DNA of 64,000 bases from Dendrolimus kikuchii (GCA_019925095.2 CM034406.1:11775388-11839387), one strand, 5' to 3'; shown: positions 35,640-47,212, counted from the stretch's first letter. Made by a program: numbers and translations. Notes: generated by a model not told the origin, from the sequence alone.

Positions 35640-35640
<1 letters not shown>
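35288..35640 (-). mobile_element. Helitron remnant, minus strand
   Basis: It begins CTAGCTGACCCAGCAAGCTT (reversed CTAG end), and contains AAACCTTCCCTAGACTTCC, a block usual in lepidopteran Helitrons. The 5' side runs into a (TA)n tract at 35642-35670. Confidence 0.6.
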
Positions 35641-35673
<33 letters not shown>

Positions 35674-35816
35674 TGTTGTGACAATGTATATATTAAAAAT
35701 AGGTGAATTAACTCTAAAGGAGCTCGATTCGAAATTCCTGATATCCAATAGTAAACTACGCGGCTGGCAGGTTGGGGTTGATTTATACGCGATGGCAGCG
35801 ATCTTGACCTCACCCA

Positions 35817-35935
35817 CCTCACTGCTACTCTATTGACAATAGAGTAAAGTCAAAGGGCTACTAAAGCTCTTAAATAAGTTTCTTTATTTATTTTACCTTA
35901 CTCTGTGGTCAATAGAGTGTCGTAGTAATGTAAAC
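35817..35935. mobile_element. Small MITE with about 30-bp TIRs
   Basis: CTACTCTATTGACAATAGAG on the left is mirrored by CTCTGTGGTCAATAGAGTG on the right, about 115 bp apart end to end. Confidence 0.6.
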
Positions 35936-36160
35936 AAGGAGTTTTAGTTAAGGCACGTGACTGAGACAGTTTTGCGCGACACGAGTTATTTTTTTTTTTT
36001 CATTTATTTGAAGGACTTTTGAACATGCATCCATATCAGTTTGTGAAGACAAAACCTTACATGCACATAAAAAAAAACATTCATTCGTTCATTCATGCAT
36101 GCAAAATTACTTATTTTATGTTTTTAACAATAAAGTCTGGAACTAACTTTGTTTTTACAG

Positions 36161-36270
36161 ACAAGGGGTCGGCTAAAAAGGAATTAAAAACTCCAAAGTC
36201 CAGCAAATCTAAGCATAAGTCTCTCTTTAGTCGCTGTTGTTATTGTTATTTTTGGTGCATTCTACAAGAA
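36161..36270 (+). other. Possible exon with strong acceptor-like site
   Basis: GGAACTAAC (branch-point-like) and TTTGTTTTTACAG precede an open frame reading DKGSAKKELKTPKSSKSKHK then SLFSRCCYCYFW. The lysine/serine-rich composition is unlike the flanking repeats. No donor site or partner exon is clear and the frame runs into SINE-A. Confidence 0.22.
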
Positions 36271-36288
36271 TATGATATATGTCCTCTC

Positions 36289-36470
36289 TTTTTTTTATTG
36301 CAGGAGTTCAGCAGACAGGCAGACGGCCCACTGAATGGAAAGCGGTTACCATCGCCTATGGACATTTGCAAAACCAAAGGTGCTACAAATGCGCTGCTGC
36401 TCTCTTAAGAGAGTGTGGAACCTGGTCACTAATGCCGGAACACAACTCAAAGTTGTTATGGCGGCGACGT
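36289..36470 (-). mobile_element. SINE-A 3' half, antisense
   Basis: TTTTTTTTATTGCAGGAG, CAGACGGCCCACTGAATGG, GGAACACAACTCAAAGTTG in antisense order. It stops exactly where the MITE at 36471 starts. Confidence 0.85.
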
Positions 36471-36837
36471 TTTTCAACACACTTGTGAATAAAATAACAA
36501 CAAAAACTCATTTTATTTAGTAGATAAAAAAAAGTTATATATGAGTGAAAGTTTTATTTATTAAACACGTACGAGTTAAAATTATCTATTTAAATAAAAA
36601 GTTGCATGAAATGAGCAAGCAATAGAAATATTAATTTATTTGTTCTATAGAACACGATCTTTTTTTTTGAATAAAAACTTTTTTAATAACAAAGCAACTC
36701 AACCAATAAAATTTAAAAAAAAATCTATAACTCACTAGTGAGTTGTTGTGTTTTTTACTCACAGTTTGATAATGGGTGTCATTCTGTGCCTAATTGCGGT
36801 GACCATAGAGCCACTTTATGAGCAAGTGTGTTGAAAA
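36471..36837. mobile_element. MITE with 15-bp TIRs
   Basis: TTTTCAACACACTTG (36471-36485) and CAAGTGTGTTGAAAA (36823-36837) are perfect inverted repeats. The interior is AT-rich with no open frame. The right end is shared with the junction segment at 31623. Confidence 0.85.
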
Positions 36838-37010
36838 TTAATATAATAAGTTAATCTTAAGGTACACCATAACATATAAATCACTAAATTAATATCACAC
36901 ACTAACAAAAATAAACAATAAGCGTGTATGAACTCTAAAAATTTTCATAGCAATTAAGTAGTAAAAAAAGGTACGGAACTCGAGTCCGTAGATATGTTAA
37001 TAATAATAAA
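36838..37010 (+). mobile_element. Dispersed repeat, inverted partner of 34750-35010
   Basis: AAGGTACACCATAACATATA, AATAAGCGTGTATGAA and GGTACGGAACTCGAGTCCGT are the reverse complement of the 34.8-35.0 kb copy. Confidence 0.55.
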
Positions 37011-37690
37011 AAATAAAATAAAAAACTCTACCAGCCACACTGTCGACATACACTGCTTCATCAGTCTCCTTTCATCCATTCTCTCTACGTATCCAAACTA
37101 CCTTAACAATCCTTTGATTACTCTTGTTATTATATATTTTATCAAACCACAACATTTCCTTATCATATCACTCGACTTAAAACGATTTAATACAAAACCT
37201 TCGCTATGATTGGATTTCTACGCACCTGGCTTTATTATATAATATTTGTTTTAAACCTAATCTATTTAGGGGCTTTTAGTGATCATCTAATCATGCAATT
37301 GGCAAAATGTAGGTAAATGTTGTCACCATTTTATATGCTTACAGAGCCGCAGCAGAAAAGGAAATGCTTTGGAGGAGGACCACGTGTATCAAATTTATTC
37401 CCATAGCGTTCACCTGCCCCTCCTTACTGGCTCTCGTCCGGACATATTCCACTAACAAGTGCTGTGCGTTTTTAAGAATATCGCACTACAAGCTTTATTT
37501 TTGTGTTGCCAACCCTATTCTTGTTGTTGAGAGAGGGCTGTTCGGCGTGGTGTCTAACGCTTATCACCCCATGCCAACCTAGTGTTTTATGGGCACACTT
37601 TATATACTGTCATGCCTTATACCAACTGAAGTTAGTAAACATTAAGATACTTATAAATAAGACAATATTTATTAATTTTACGTGGTAAAG
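37011..37690. other. Intergenic DNA without recognised features
   Basis: The open frames at 37364-37582 and 37503-37688 show no known domain. Confidence 0.4.
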
Positions 37691-37692
37691 CA

Positions 37693-38000
37693 ATAGAAAT
37701 GAAGTTCTGAATCGGTCCTAACTCAGCATGATGCTGGTTGGCGCCCTCAACCAGCGCTGGTCTTCCGTTAGGGCCGTTCAAGAGGATGACTAACGTACGG
37801 ATGCAGACAAAAAGAAAGAAAGAAAGAAAGAAAAATATTTATTCAGAAACATAACACAAATCAAAACAAACAAAGAAATGAAGTTCTGAATCGGTCCTAA
37901 CTCAGCATGATGCTGGTTGGCTCAACCAGCGCTGGTCTTCCGTTAGGGCCGTTCAAGTGACTCACGGATAGACAAAACGAAACAAACACAAATCAAAACA

Positions 38001-38007
<7 letters not shown>
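37693..38007. repeat. Tandem pair of a hairpin-bearing unit
   Basis: Copy 1 (37693-37873) and copy 2 (37874-38007) share GAAGTTCTGAATCGGTCC, GCATGATGCTGGTTGG and CTTCCGTTAGGGCCGTTCAA, and both end in AACACAAATCAAAACAAAC. Each contains GCTGGTTG...CAACCAGC, an 8-bp stem. Copy 1 also has an AGAA repeat run (37811-37831). Confidence 0.85.

Positions 38008-38071
<64 letters not shown>
38008..38071. repeat. (TA)n microsatellite
   Basis: About 32 uninterrupted TA units. Confidence 0.97.
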
Positions 38072-38073
<2 letters not shown>

Positions 38074-38365
38074 CGAAATCTATTGCCAACAAATATAAAA
38101 ATTAATATATAATATAAAAAAATGATATAAAAATTAATGCTACGAAGCGAATTTATAAAGAAGAACATAATGATGGAATAAGGAACATAGAGCTTAAAAA
38201 CTATAACAATATCAATTTTATATTTTGTCTGTCAGTCTGTTGGTTTGTGTCAAATATGCTGCAAATAGGAAATATTTAATCTCAGAATAATCACGGTTAA
38301 ACAGGCAAAAAGAAACTGAAAAATTAAAGTAGATCAGGCAGATCCTGCACATAAAACCAACATAA

Positions 38366-38815
38366 TTATATGGCACTAGTATCATGTACAAGATCCGCCT
38401 GACTCACTTGATGATCATATATAATTTTTTTTAATTTTGCTCTAAACCCGTGTATATTTTGCAAGCTTTTAATAGGGGGTGGAATATTGTTCCAACATTT
38501 TGTCGCAGCATAGCGAAAACTGCCCCTAAAAGCAACCGTCTTATGCCGTAACGTCGTAAGCTGCATAGCACATTGTCGCAATTCAGTCGATCTCTGAGAA
38601 GCAAACCACGAAAGTTTATCATATAAGTATAATGGAGCTTTATACTTGATGACACCGAAAAGTAAGCAGGCTAGATGCAGTTTACGGCGGTGCTTCATTT
38701 TTAACAACGAACACTTATTTAAATATGGTGTCACATGATTCCTAAAGGGAATGTCAAAACAAAAGCGTGCACATGCGTTCTGAACTCGTTGGATTGCGAT
38801 ATGGATATGCGAGCT
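38366..38815 (-). pseudogene. CR1/Jockey-like RT C-terminal fragment, minus strand
   Basis: Minus-strand translation reads IAIQRVQNACARFCFDIPFR, HVTPYLNKCSLLKMKHRRKL, then HLACLLFGVIKYKAPLYL and ends NIPPPIKSLQNIHGFRAKL before a stop at 38366. The RVQNACARF, RRKLHLACLLFGV and NxxPPxIK blocks are typical of the region after the RT domain in these LINEs. No stop interrupts about 145 codons. The upstream RT is missing, so it is 5'-truncated. Confidence 0.85.
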
Positions 38816-38994
38816 TCTATAACTGCGCCCTTGTTTCTTTTAGATATTATAGGTACCCTAGCTAAAGCAATGCTATGTATAGGCCTACTTTATTTCATTC
38901 AGGGTGATAAAATAACGCACAAGGACCTCGGTGTTGGTGGACCAATTATCTAATATTTTGGAAGAAAAATCTATTTTTTTAAAGAACTAGAACA

Positions 38995-39158
38995 GTTTAT
39001 CGTGATTAAGATCCTTGTCCATCCAAAGGTTGCCCGGAAGAGATTGCTTTAAGCAATAAGGCCGCCCATTCTACTACTACCTAATATTAAGATATGTAAA
39101 TGTGTTACTGTTTTAAGTTGGTGTACATTAAAGAGTATTGTTGTTGTTGTTGTTGTAG
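38995..39158 (+). mobile_element. LINE 3' UTR tail, CR1/Jockey-like
   Basis: GCCCGGAAGAGATTGCTTTA, AGCAATAAGGCCGCCC and ATTAAAGAGTATTG precede a (TTG)n tail, the same layout as the 3' UTR at 30265-30392. Confidence 0.7.
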
Positions 39159-39517
39159 AACACAATTGCGCTCGTGCGCTGCCAAAAAAATGAGCGCGAT
39201 GTTTTGTCTAATTTAACAGACATTTTTGATGATACTGGCATGTAGGTATGTATGTGTTGGAATCGAGCACTAGGGGCGCAGCGGAAACTTATCAGGAGCA
39301 AACCGAAAATGTAATAGTCTTGCCTGGTTTGGCCATTCTTGCACCCCCCAGAGTCTACGCCTTGTGTCTGGGCACCGGTGGCACCGCCCTATTTACGGGA
39401 CTGTTGCCATGACAACATATTGTTAGTGAATCGCAATGGCAGCGGCGGCACCAAAAAAACGCGACTGCAACGCTCTCCTTTTGGATAAATTCCTCTATCC
39501 AATGGAGACGACGTCAT

Positions 39518-39773
39518 GGTATCGTAAAGGTTAACGCACGCGTCCCAAGGTCCACGGGCTTGGGTTCGAATCCTGGCCGGAACGTATGCACTACTTGGGC
39601 CGTTTTCTGACCTATTGTGCATATTGGTACAATTACCACGTGCTAACAACGGTGAAGGAAAACATTGTGATGAAAGCTGCATATCGAGAACAAGCGTAGC
39701 GGGGGTATACTGTCCGTTCCCCTATAGTGGGAGGCCCGAGCCTAGCAGTGGGACGTTTATGAGCTGTGATTAA
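39518..39773 (+). mobile_element. SINE-B with 14-bp target duplication
   Basis: GGAGACGACGTCAT flanks it exactly (39504-39517 and 39774-39787). The tRNA-like head has GGTATCGTAAAGGTTAACGC as A-box region and GGGTTCGAATCC as B box. The body ends GTGGGACGTTTATGAGCTG. Confidence 0.95.
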
Positions 39774-39787
39774 GGAGACGACGTCAT

Positions 39788-41062
39788 TTTTCTGGATATA
39801 CAGTATTCTAGGTGTGGACCCGGGATATAAGTCAGCTCTGCGTCGAGTTTCATTTAAATCCGTTATGTGATTTTCACATGATGCTCTATCTAATAAACAG
39901 ACAGGCAAAAATATTGAAAGTAATATTTTCGGAATCTGGTGCTCCAGATTAGTCCTCTGATTTTTTCTTATTTCTTTTTGAGTTGATTGTTTGTTGGCTA
40001 GCAATAAATATTAGAATAAATTCTGTTTGTCTTGTTATCATGGCTTAAACTGTAAGCGAACGACAGTTAAGCCAAATTTGATTTATACACCCAAAACACC
40101 GATGAACTATGTGCCGACAAAGAATATTTACTATAGCAGGACTGTCATAGGAGATGAGTAAAGGGCAGTATTTTAATGAATGAAAATTACACATCTGTCA
40201 AATCTAAAAACATGTTATTTACAAGAGTATTGAGCAACGAGGATTCAAATATTTCTTAAGGAATAATTTCTGTTCATAACTTTATTCGAGAATTTGCTTT
40301 TAGTAGAAAAAAAAATCTACTATTTGACTCTGATGTTGGTTTGTTTATCAAAACTTATTTATTATCTCATGAAATATTAAAGAAGAAAGAAAAATTGTAT
40401 ATTTCAATAAATAAAAAATAACAAGTTTTGAATAAATAAAGATATAAATAAAGATTAAACATGCGTTTGTTGTTTTAGATCATATTTTAATTATTCATTA
40501 GTCTTACTGTTTAGATTACATTCTAATTATACATCTTTAAGATCACAAGTCACTGAACAATCACTTTTATAAACTCTTTAGTATGAATTATGCGCAATTT
40601 TAAAGAGAAAGAAGAAATTGTAAAATGTAAGAAAACAAACGATTTACACATTTATTATTATTTACATACCTTCTCGTTTTATTGCTAACTTATTCTTTGT
40701 CTACATCATAAATCAGTGGTGTAGCCAACTTTATCATTCGCTGTTATAGAAATCGTACTATAGATACCATAGATTACAAGTATGCAAAACAGTTGGTTGT
40801 AAAAAGTAAATATATCTTACTATGTGTTTACCCGTGGTTACACTCGGGTACATTTTGATTCGGTTTCCGGTGAAAATAATTGTTTTTCCGTGTTAAAAAG
40901 TATTTCATGTTCATGCCATGTTACTATCATAATTGTGTTCATACTTTTATACCGTTAATTTTATAAATAATAAACGCAATCATTTCCATGGTATTACTAA
41001 GTCTATATCTTATAACTCACCATCAAAGCAATTAATTGAAGCTCTAGGATTATTATTTCTAA
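39788..41062. other. AT-rich intergenic DNA
   Basis: I see no gene or clear repeat. Confidence 0.45.
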
Positions 41063-41460
41063 CTAGGATATTCCCGCGACGTGGTTCACGCTTAACTTGA
41101 AATTCTCGCGGGATTCCCAGGACACAACAACCGCAGCTATGGTTTTAGTGAAAATTGTGTCGGAATAAGCTAATTTTTACGCACCCGAACAACTACTAAC
41201 CGCTAAAAAATCACACATTTTATTACATTAAATTTGCTATCGATCAGTAAAAAAAACACATTTTTTTAATTTAGCCATTTTAAATTATTCCCAGAAAAAT
41301 TTCCACGGCAGTCCCGGATAAAAAGTACATTAGAGTTTAAATCTAAGAATAATAATCTAATATCAATCAGCAAAAACCACATCGAAATCAACGATGGATA
41401 AATCCAAAAATTCATTTAAAAAAGTTTAATCCCGTAGTTTTAGAGATATATAGTATTTTA
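41063..41460 (-). mobile_element. Non-autonomous Helitron, minus strand
   Basis: It starts CTAGGATATTCCCGCGACG and shares CGCGGGATTCCCAGGACA, GCACCCGAACAACTAC and CATTAAATTTGCTATCGATC with the 14092 copy. Internal deletions are present. Confidence 0.68.
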
Positions 41461-42110
41461 GATAAAATCCTTTTTAGTGTAGAAGCTTTTAGGTATTTCG
41501 GCTTCCTAGCCTAAAAATGTACCTTCGCTACCTGTATGAAACCCTTCACTCTCCGTGCCAAGGACTTGGCCGGTTTTTAAAATTACAGTGACCATAACAT
41601 CATGATACGAGGAAAGAGATAAAAATAAATGAAACACTAACTCAATGCCATTGTTGGTTAAGCGGGTTCTTACGTGATACCCGCATATCAACGGTACCGG
41701 AAAAAATTAGGCTATTCTTGGGTTCTATATTTAACGAGCACAATAGTGTAATGATTGTTTGTTTATCGCTGGCTTAATTCGATAATAGCCCAAATGGAAA
41801 TATTGGTTTTTTGAGGTAGGGACGGACTCGTGTTCGGGAACTACCTAGTTAACCTATTTTATAAATATTTTAAAACTAAATTAACGGTTTTCATATTAAT
41901 TTTTCTAATTGAAATAAAATATGAATTATTAAAGATACGCCAGGATATTTTTTAGATAAGTTCTATTTTATTTGGCTTCAATAAAAAATTTGCTACGGAA
42001 ATTGTTATAATTTTTCCAAAACTGTTTAATAATAGACCAGAACATACTTTTATGTTCACTGAAAATAGTTAAATATTTGAAAAATGCTACTAGATTGTCA
42101 AGTGTCCCGA

Positions 42111-42615
42111 TTAAGGTGCCTGCCCACTATACCGTATTATACCATGGGCGTGCTAGAAACGTATCTGGAAAAAAAATTATTTGAATTGAAAAGTATTAAA
42201 CTACGCCTACTAGATAGACCGTTCCATCACCGACCAACACCGTCATGTGTCATGCACCGACCATCAAAATTTTTCTGCGAGAATATATTGATATATACAG
42301 GCGACTCGTCGAACAGTGCACCTGTGACGTGATCTCCGGTTCCCAGATAAACCGAGCCCAGCACTGTCGGCGCCAACACCGGACCTGAGTGACGCTTCAG
42401 GTCGATACCGTCACCAAAAAAGTAAAACGACAGCCAAGGAGGCGAAAACTCACCCCACTCTCTTCTGTTATGCCACACTATCACCCAACGTGGGGCGTAG
42501 CGATATTAAAGTGGTTAGTGGGCATAATAGACCGTATCGTATTTCTTACTGTGCCAGATATGTATATAGGTGCGGTCAAGGTATATGATCCGGTGTAGTG
42601 GGCAGACTCCTTTAA
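42111..42615. mobile_element. MITE with TTAA target duplication
   Basis: TTAA bounds both ends (42111-42114 and 42612-42615). Inside these, GGTGCCTGCCCACTATACCG and CGGTGTAGTGGGCAGACTCC are inverted repeats. TTAA duplications are typical of piggyBac and Kolobok groups. The interior shows no transposase. Confidence 0.82.
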
Positions 42616-42829
42616 GGCGTAGGGTTCTGAAATATTACGCCACTATCGAAAATAATAAAAAATAATTATTTATGAATACTCATCGTATAAATAGCAGTTT
42701 TACTTACATTTTGGCATTTGTTTTAAAATCACAAATTGATACTTCAGTGTTATTGATACAAATTAGATATTGAAATTATAAGGATGCATACTTATGACTC
42801 CACGACCTTTTTCGCCCGTGTGTCAGAAC

Positions 42830-43110
42830 TACTCGCTTAGACATCTATCACCCGTCGTCGGCCTATCATTGTCCCCTGCTGGATGTAGTCCTCTCCAGTT
42901 TTCGCCACTTATCCCGGACTTCCATCTTCCTCATCGAGCCCCAACCGGCAACCTTACGTAAGCCGTCTATTTACCGAGCTGGTAAGGCATCCTACATTAC
43001 CTTTGCCGAGACCTGGTTTCCACTCCAGCACCCGTCTGCTTCATCGGCCATCGGGCCTGTGACAGGCGAGGCCAGCCCACTGCCGTTTCAGCTTACTAAC
43101 TTTATGAAAT
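42830..43110 (-). mobile_element. Possible LINE fragment, minus strand
   Basis: A GC-rich patch whose minus strand reads in part AGGDNDRPTTG (near CCCGTCGTCGGCCTATC) and contains CGAGACCTGGTTTCCACTCC. It looks like decayed RTE-type sequence, but no long frame survives. Confidence 0.3.
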
Positions 43111-43554
43111 ATGTCGGTTACTCTGGCTCTCATACAGTTGTCCTCATTTCGGATATTATTCATTAGAGAGTCACCTCACATAACTCACTGAACTACTATA
43201 AATTTGTGGAACAGGCAGTGTCAGTCAGTGTCGTCAGTTTCCAAGTCCTCATTCATCACCCGCTTATGACTAAAAAAAAATATGGAATCATTAGAATTTT
43301 CCTGTTCAATCCTTTATTGGCTACGGTGTGCTTGCAGCTTTCATGTAAATATATTTTCGAAAATATAGAATATTGTGTCCGAAACATACAGTATTTTACC
43401 TTGCCATTTTTTAAAGTCTTTGCTCATAGTTAGAACGAATTTAAAAAAAAGTTTATTTTATCCAAATATGTGCAATTAGCTATAACTTTATTCGTGCGGG
43501 ATTGGCACAAGTCGTCCTATTATGGGTAAATTTAAACAAAATAAAAATCATTTT

Positions 43555-43870
43555 TTTTATTTTTTTTATTGCAGGAGTTCAGCAGGCAGGCAGACGGCCC
43601 ACTTGATGGAAAGCGGTTAACATCGCTTATAGACATTTGCAACACCAAAGGTGCTACAAATGCGCTGCTGTTCTCTTAAGGGAGACTGGAACCTGGTCAC
43701 TAATGCCGGAACACAACTCAAGGTTGTTATGGCTACATACTTTAGACCAGGGGTGGTAGCCATTCAGTCGGGCAAATGCCCTACCACCTGGCTGTGGGTT
43801 GTTTTGTCGCCTCTTACAACTGGCCGCCCGGCCGCAGGAAATTGTATTCTTTCTCCGTTCCTGCACGGAT
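43555..43870 (-). mobile_element. SINE-A, full length, antisense
   Basis: The best-preserved antisense copy, from TTTTTTTTATTGCAGGAG to CTCCGTTCCTGCACGGATA. All family blocks are present in order, including CCTACCACCTGGCTGTGGG, GTCGCCTCTTACAA and GGCCGCCCGGCCGCAGG. Confidence 0.93.
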
Positions 43871-44404
43871 AAAACAACATATTATCAAACATTATCATGA
43901 TAATAGTAATAGGATGTGCTCTTAAAGAATACCCTATCATATCGTGTCTTGTACGGTTAGCAGAACCGCCCCAGGCTTTGATTCATCTCGTTCCAACAAA
44001 ATAACTTTGTGCCCATTCCGTAAACAGCTTTCCCAAAAGAATATTTTACCGATAAATATCTCTTAAGACGTCTCCTTTCTGTTTATCGTTTGAATCCGCT
44101 GATTCTTTTAACAGTTTTTCTTTTAAACCGCCTTTTATAGTCGTAATATTGCCAAGAGATAAAGAGGATAAAGAACCGCGTCTTGTTTTGTTTTGTTAGA
44201 GGATAAAAGGCGTTTGAATTATTATATTATCTAGTGGAGTTTGCTAATTTGTTTGCTTGAAAACTCGAGATATAAGGTTCCGTTATAAAATACTGTAAAA
44301 GAAAGAAAGAAAAAATAAATCTTTTTGATTTTTTAAATTACTTTTTTATGTGTAAATAGGTTTTTAGTTACAATCTAGATTTATATTACGTTTTTAATTT
44401 ATTA

Positions 44405-44856
44405 TGTACAGTGGAAAATCGATTAACCGGACTCATTGTTGTTGTAAGGCGTTCGGGAAAATCCGGATAAATGAATGTAATAATTTAAAGAATAGCTATT
44501 TTTGTACATTATTATTCGAGTACATGTGTTTATTCAAAATAACAAAAAAAAAACTTATAAACCAAAATCTATGTTTATGGCCCGTTCCTATATGTTATCA
44601 TTTGCCTTACTATTGGTTAAAATTTGACATAAGTTTGACAAGTAATGTTAAAATTTCAACTTAGGTAAGGCAAGTGAATAAATAGTACGATATAGGAACC
44701 GGTCATAAGGGATTAGAAATTTACGTAGGTATCAGTGTATCCTATACATATGATATCAAAATACTCCATTGCAATCTTAATTATTAAATGCCTATCAATC
44801 CGGATAATCGCGATTTCGTATAACTGAGATCCGGATGATGGAGTCTCTACTCTATG
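44405..44856. mobile_element. Pogo/Tigger-like MITE carrying mC
   Basis: ACAGTGGAAAATCGATTAACC at the left resembles, in inverted form, GGATGATGGAGTCTCTACT at the right, with CCGGA and CTCA blocks in register. Pogo-type ends beginning CAGT-GGAA...CGATTA.CCG are well known. No transposase is present, and a complete mC element lies inside. Confidence 0.5.
44577..44708. mobile_element. MITE mC, intact copy
   Basis: GGCCCGTTCCTATATGTTA and GATATAGGAACCGGTC are inverted ends. TTGCCTTAC/GTAAGGCAA continue the stem. AAAATTTGACATAAG is shared with the 56156 copy. Confidence 0.82.
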
Positions 44857-45188
44857 TTAAAAATTAAAAAAGACTTTATTTAAAGAAACTGTGATCAACC
44901 TACTAGCACTGTTTACAGATGACAATTATAAAATATCAATACTGAATGTAATATTAAACTCTGAATCGAGTTTAAAAGAAAAAACAGATAAGTGTGCAGC
45001 AGTCCATATACATTCGTTTTTATTTTCGAAACTGGACTACAGGTTTCGCCGTAAACACCTCGACTGCAACTGAGCTATAATGCTAGGTTAATTATGATAA
45101 TATACCAACCATACTTACTCAAGGCGGATTAGCTCTTGGTGCGCTGGTATCTGTACGATGTTTTCCATTCACCGTCAATACTTAGCAT

Positions 45189-45462
45189 CGTGGTAGCTTA
45201 ATGGCTAGCGCACGCGTCCTATACCCAAAGGGCGCGGATTCGATCCTGGCCGAAACGCATGCACCACTTAGGCAGTTTTCTGACCTAATTGCATATTGTT
45301 ACAATTACCAAGTGCTAACAACGGTGAAGGAAAACATCGTGATGCAACTTGCACATCGAGATAGTCGATGTATCAAACCCGCCAAGCAGCCTTGGACAGG
45401 CATGGCGGGTATACTGTTCGTTCCCCTACATTACATTTATGGGCTGTTATTATATTATATTA
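45189..45462 (+). mobile_element. SINE-B with 10-bp target duplication
   Basis: TACTTAGCAT flanks it (45179-45188 and 45463-45472). The head reads CGTGGTAGCTTAATGGCTAG with B box GGATTCGATCC, and the tail is TTATTATATTATATTA. Confidence 0.95.
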
Positions 45463-45947
45463 TACTTAGCATTAATGTAATAATATTCATATTAGATCCG
45501 TAAACGTACTAAACGATGCATGCTGCCAATCCAGGATTCACTAAAACGAGACGTTTGTGCCGTGGCCTGAAATTAACTATCAGGACCAGTATGTGTGTTT
45601 AAATAAAAAGTCACAGAAATAGTGTATTTATTTATTTAATTACCTCGTTAGAACTGATTTTGAAATAAAAACAAATATTTCAATTTATGATCTTTATTTT
45701 GCTATCTCAAAGATATTTTTTTTTACAATTCATACAATTTTACATTAAATTTAATAAAACATAGTAGGTAACACCAGTTAACACCATAAAGTTATTAATA
45801 TTTGGCACACATTAGTTACATTATGTGAGATAACACTACAGCTCAGTTCATATTATTATTCCGTCGCTTCTGAAATTAAAAAAACAAATTGACGACCAGG
45901 TGAGGTGAAAACCCCAGTTCTGAGAAGTCAGAGCATTGCAATATGGA

Positions 45948-46497
45948 TTAGTGGGATATGCCCGCGACTTCATGCACGCTTGCCTTGAAATTCCAGCAGG
46001 ATTCCCGGGACCTAAAGTACCTCAGCATTTAAAAAAGGATGTAAGCTATTATTTTACTGAAAACCGTGTAGGAATAAATAAATGTTTATTCACCCGAACA
46101 ATTACGAACCGCTCCCGGGAAACTACCCGAGGGATTCCCGGTACAAAAAATCACACATTTCATTACATAAAACTTGCTGTCGATCAGTGAAAAAATCACA
46201 TTGGAATTCGGAATTTTTATCTGACCATTTTAAATCTTTTGCTGAAAAAAAACCGCGGATTACAGGATAAAAAGTAGCGCAGATTTTAAGTGTAAGAATT
46301 TGCTGTCGATCAGCGAAAACCGCATCGAAATCGGCACAGTAGTTTTTACGTCAATCCCGAACAAACAGAGAAACAGACAAAAAAATTTAAAAATGCTTTA
46401 TTTTCTTCGCCGTTTATATAGTCTATTCCAGTTGTTTCTTTAAATAGCTTTAATGTACATACACGGCATATTTAGAATTTAATAATATTATACATAA
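45948..46497 (-). mobile_element. Non-autonomous Helitron, minus strand, near full length
   Basis: TTAG (reversed CTAA) at 45948, then GGGATATGCCCGCGACTTC, the CGGGATTCCC blocks, TGCTGTCGATCAGCGAAAA and CGCATCGAAATCGGCACAG. It runs up to the next Helitron at 46499. Confidence 0.72.
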
Positions 46498-46498
46498 A

Positions 46499-47212
46499 CT
46501 AGCGGCCCCGGCAGACGTTGTCCTGCCTTTAAAAAATAAAATTCTAGAACCCGATCCCAGAGCCACCTACCGGTTCGAATTGCGAATTTAAACCATCCGG
46601 GTACCCACTCAAACACACAAAAACAAAATCACCAAAATCGCTCCAGGTGATTAGGAGGATTCCAGAACCCGATCTCAGCGCCACCTACTGGTTCTATTTG
46701 TGAATCTAAACCATCCGGGAACCCACTCATCCCTACTCCGTGATGTTTGCTGGATGAGAGGAGACAACGGTAGACATCTAGCGGGGATAACTGATCGACT
46801 GATAGTAAAAATAAAAAATTAAAAAATCGCGATGGCATAATAGGGGTTGATAGTAGAGACGTGGAAAATTAAAAGTAAAATAATTTTTTTATTCAAGTCA
46901 TGATAAAACAAGATTAAAAATCTTGCCAAAAAAATTAATGTTTATAATTAACAAATAAAAAATAGGGGTTGATCGTAGAGGGGTGAAAATTTAGGGTTGT
47001 ATGTATTGTTAAAGCTGTATCCAAAAAAAAATTATCTATAAATAAAAAAAAAATTGGGGTGGACTACCCTTAACATTTAGGGGGATGAAAAATAGATGTT
47101 ATCCGATTCTCAGACCTACCCAATATGCACACAAAATTTCATGAGAATCGATCAAGCCGTTTCGGAGGAGTATGGGAACGAACATTGTGACACGAGAATT
47201 TTAAATATAAGA
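46499..47212 (-). mobile_element. Non-autonomous Helitron, 714 bp, minus strand
   Basis: Read on the minus strand it starts TCTTATATTT after an A and ends CGCTAG before a T. The 3' end block matches that of the 28361-28561 element. The 3' region contains a diverged internal duplication of the CCACCTAC.GGTTC block (46570 and 46685). Confidence 0.83.

Noticed and set aside
37364..37582. Possible exon after a TTACAG acceptor near 37345
   Set aside because: The acceptor is weak, the frame is poor in complexity of known domains and no donor or partner is seen.
38366..39158. The minus-strand RT fragment and the plus-strand LINE tail as one element
   Set aside because: They are on opposite strands, so they must be two separate insertions.
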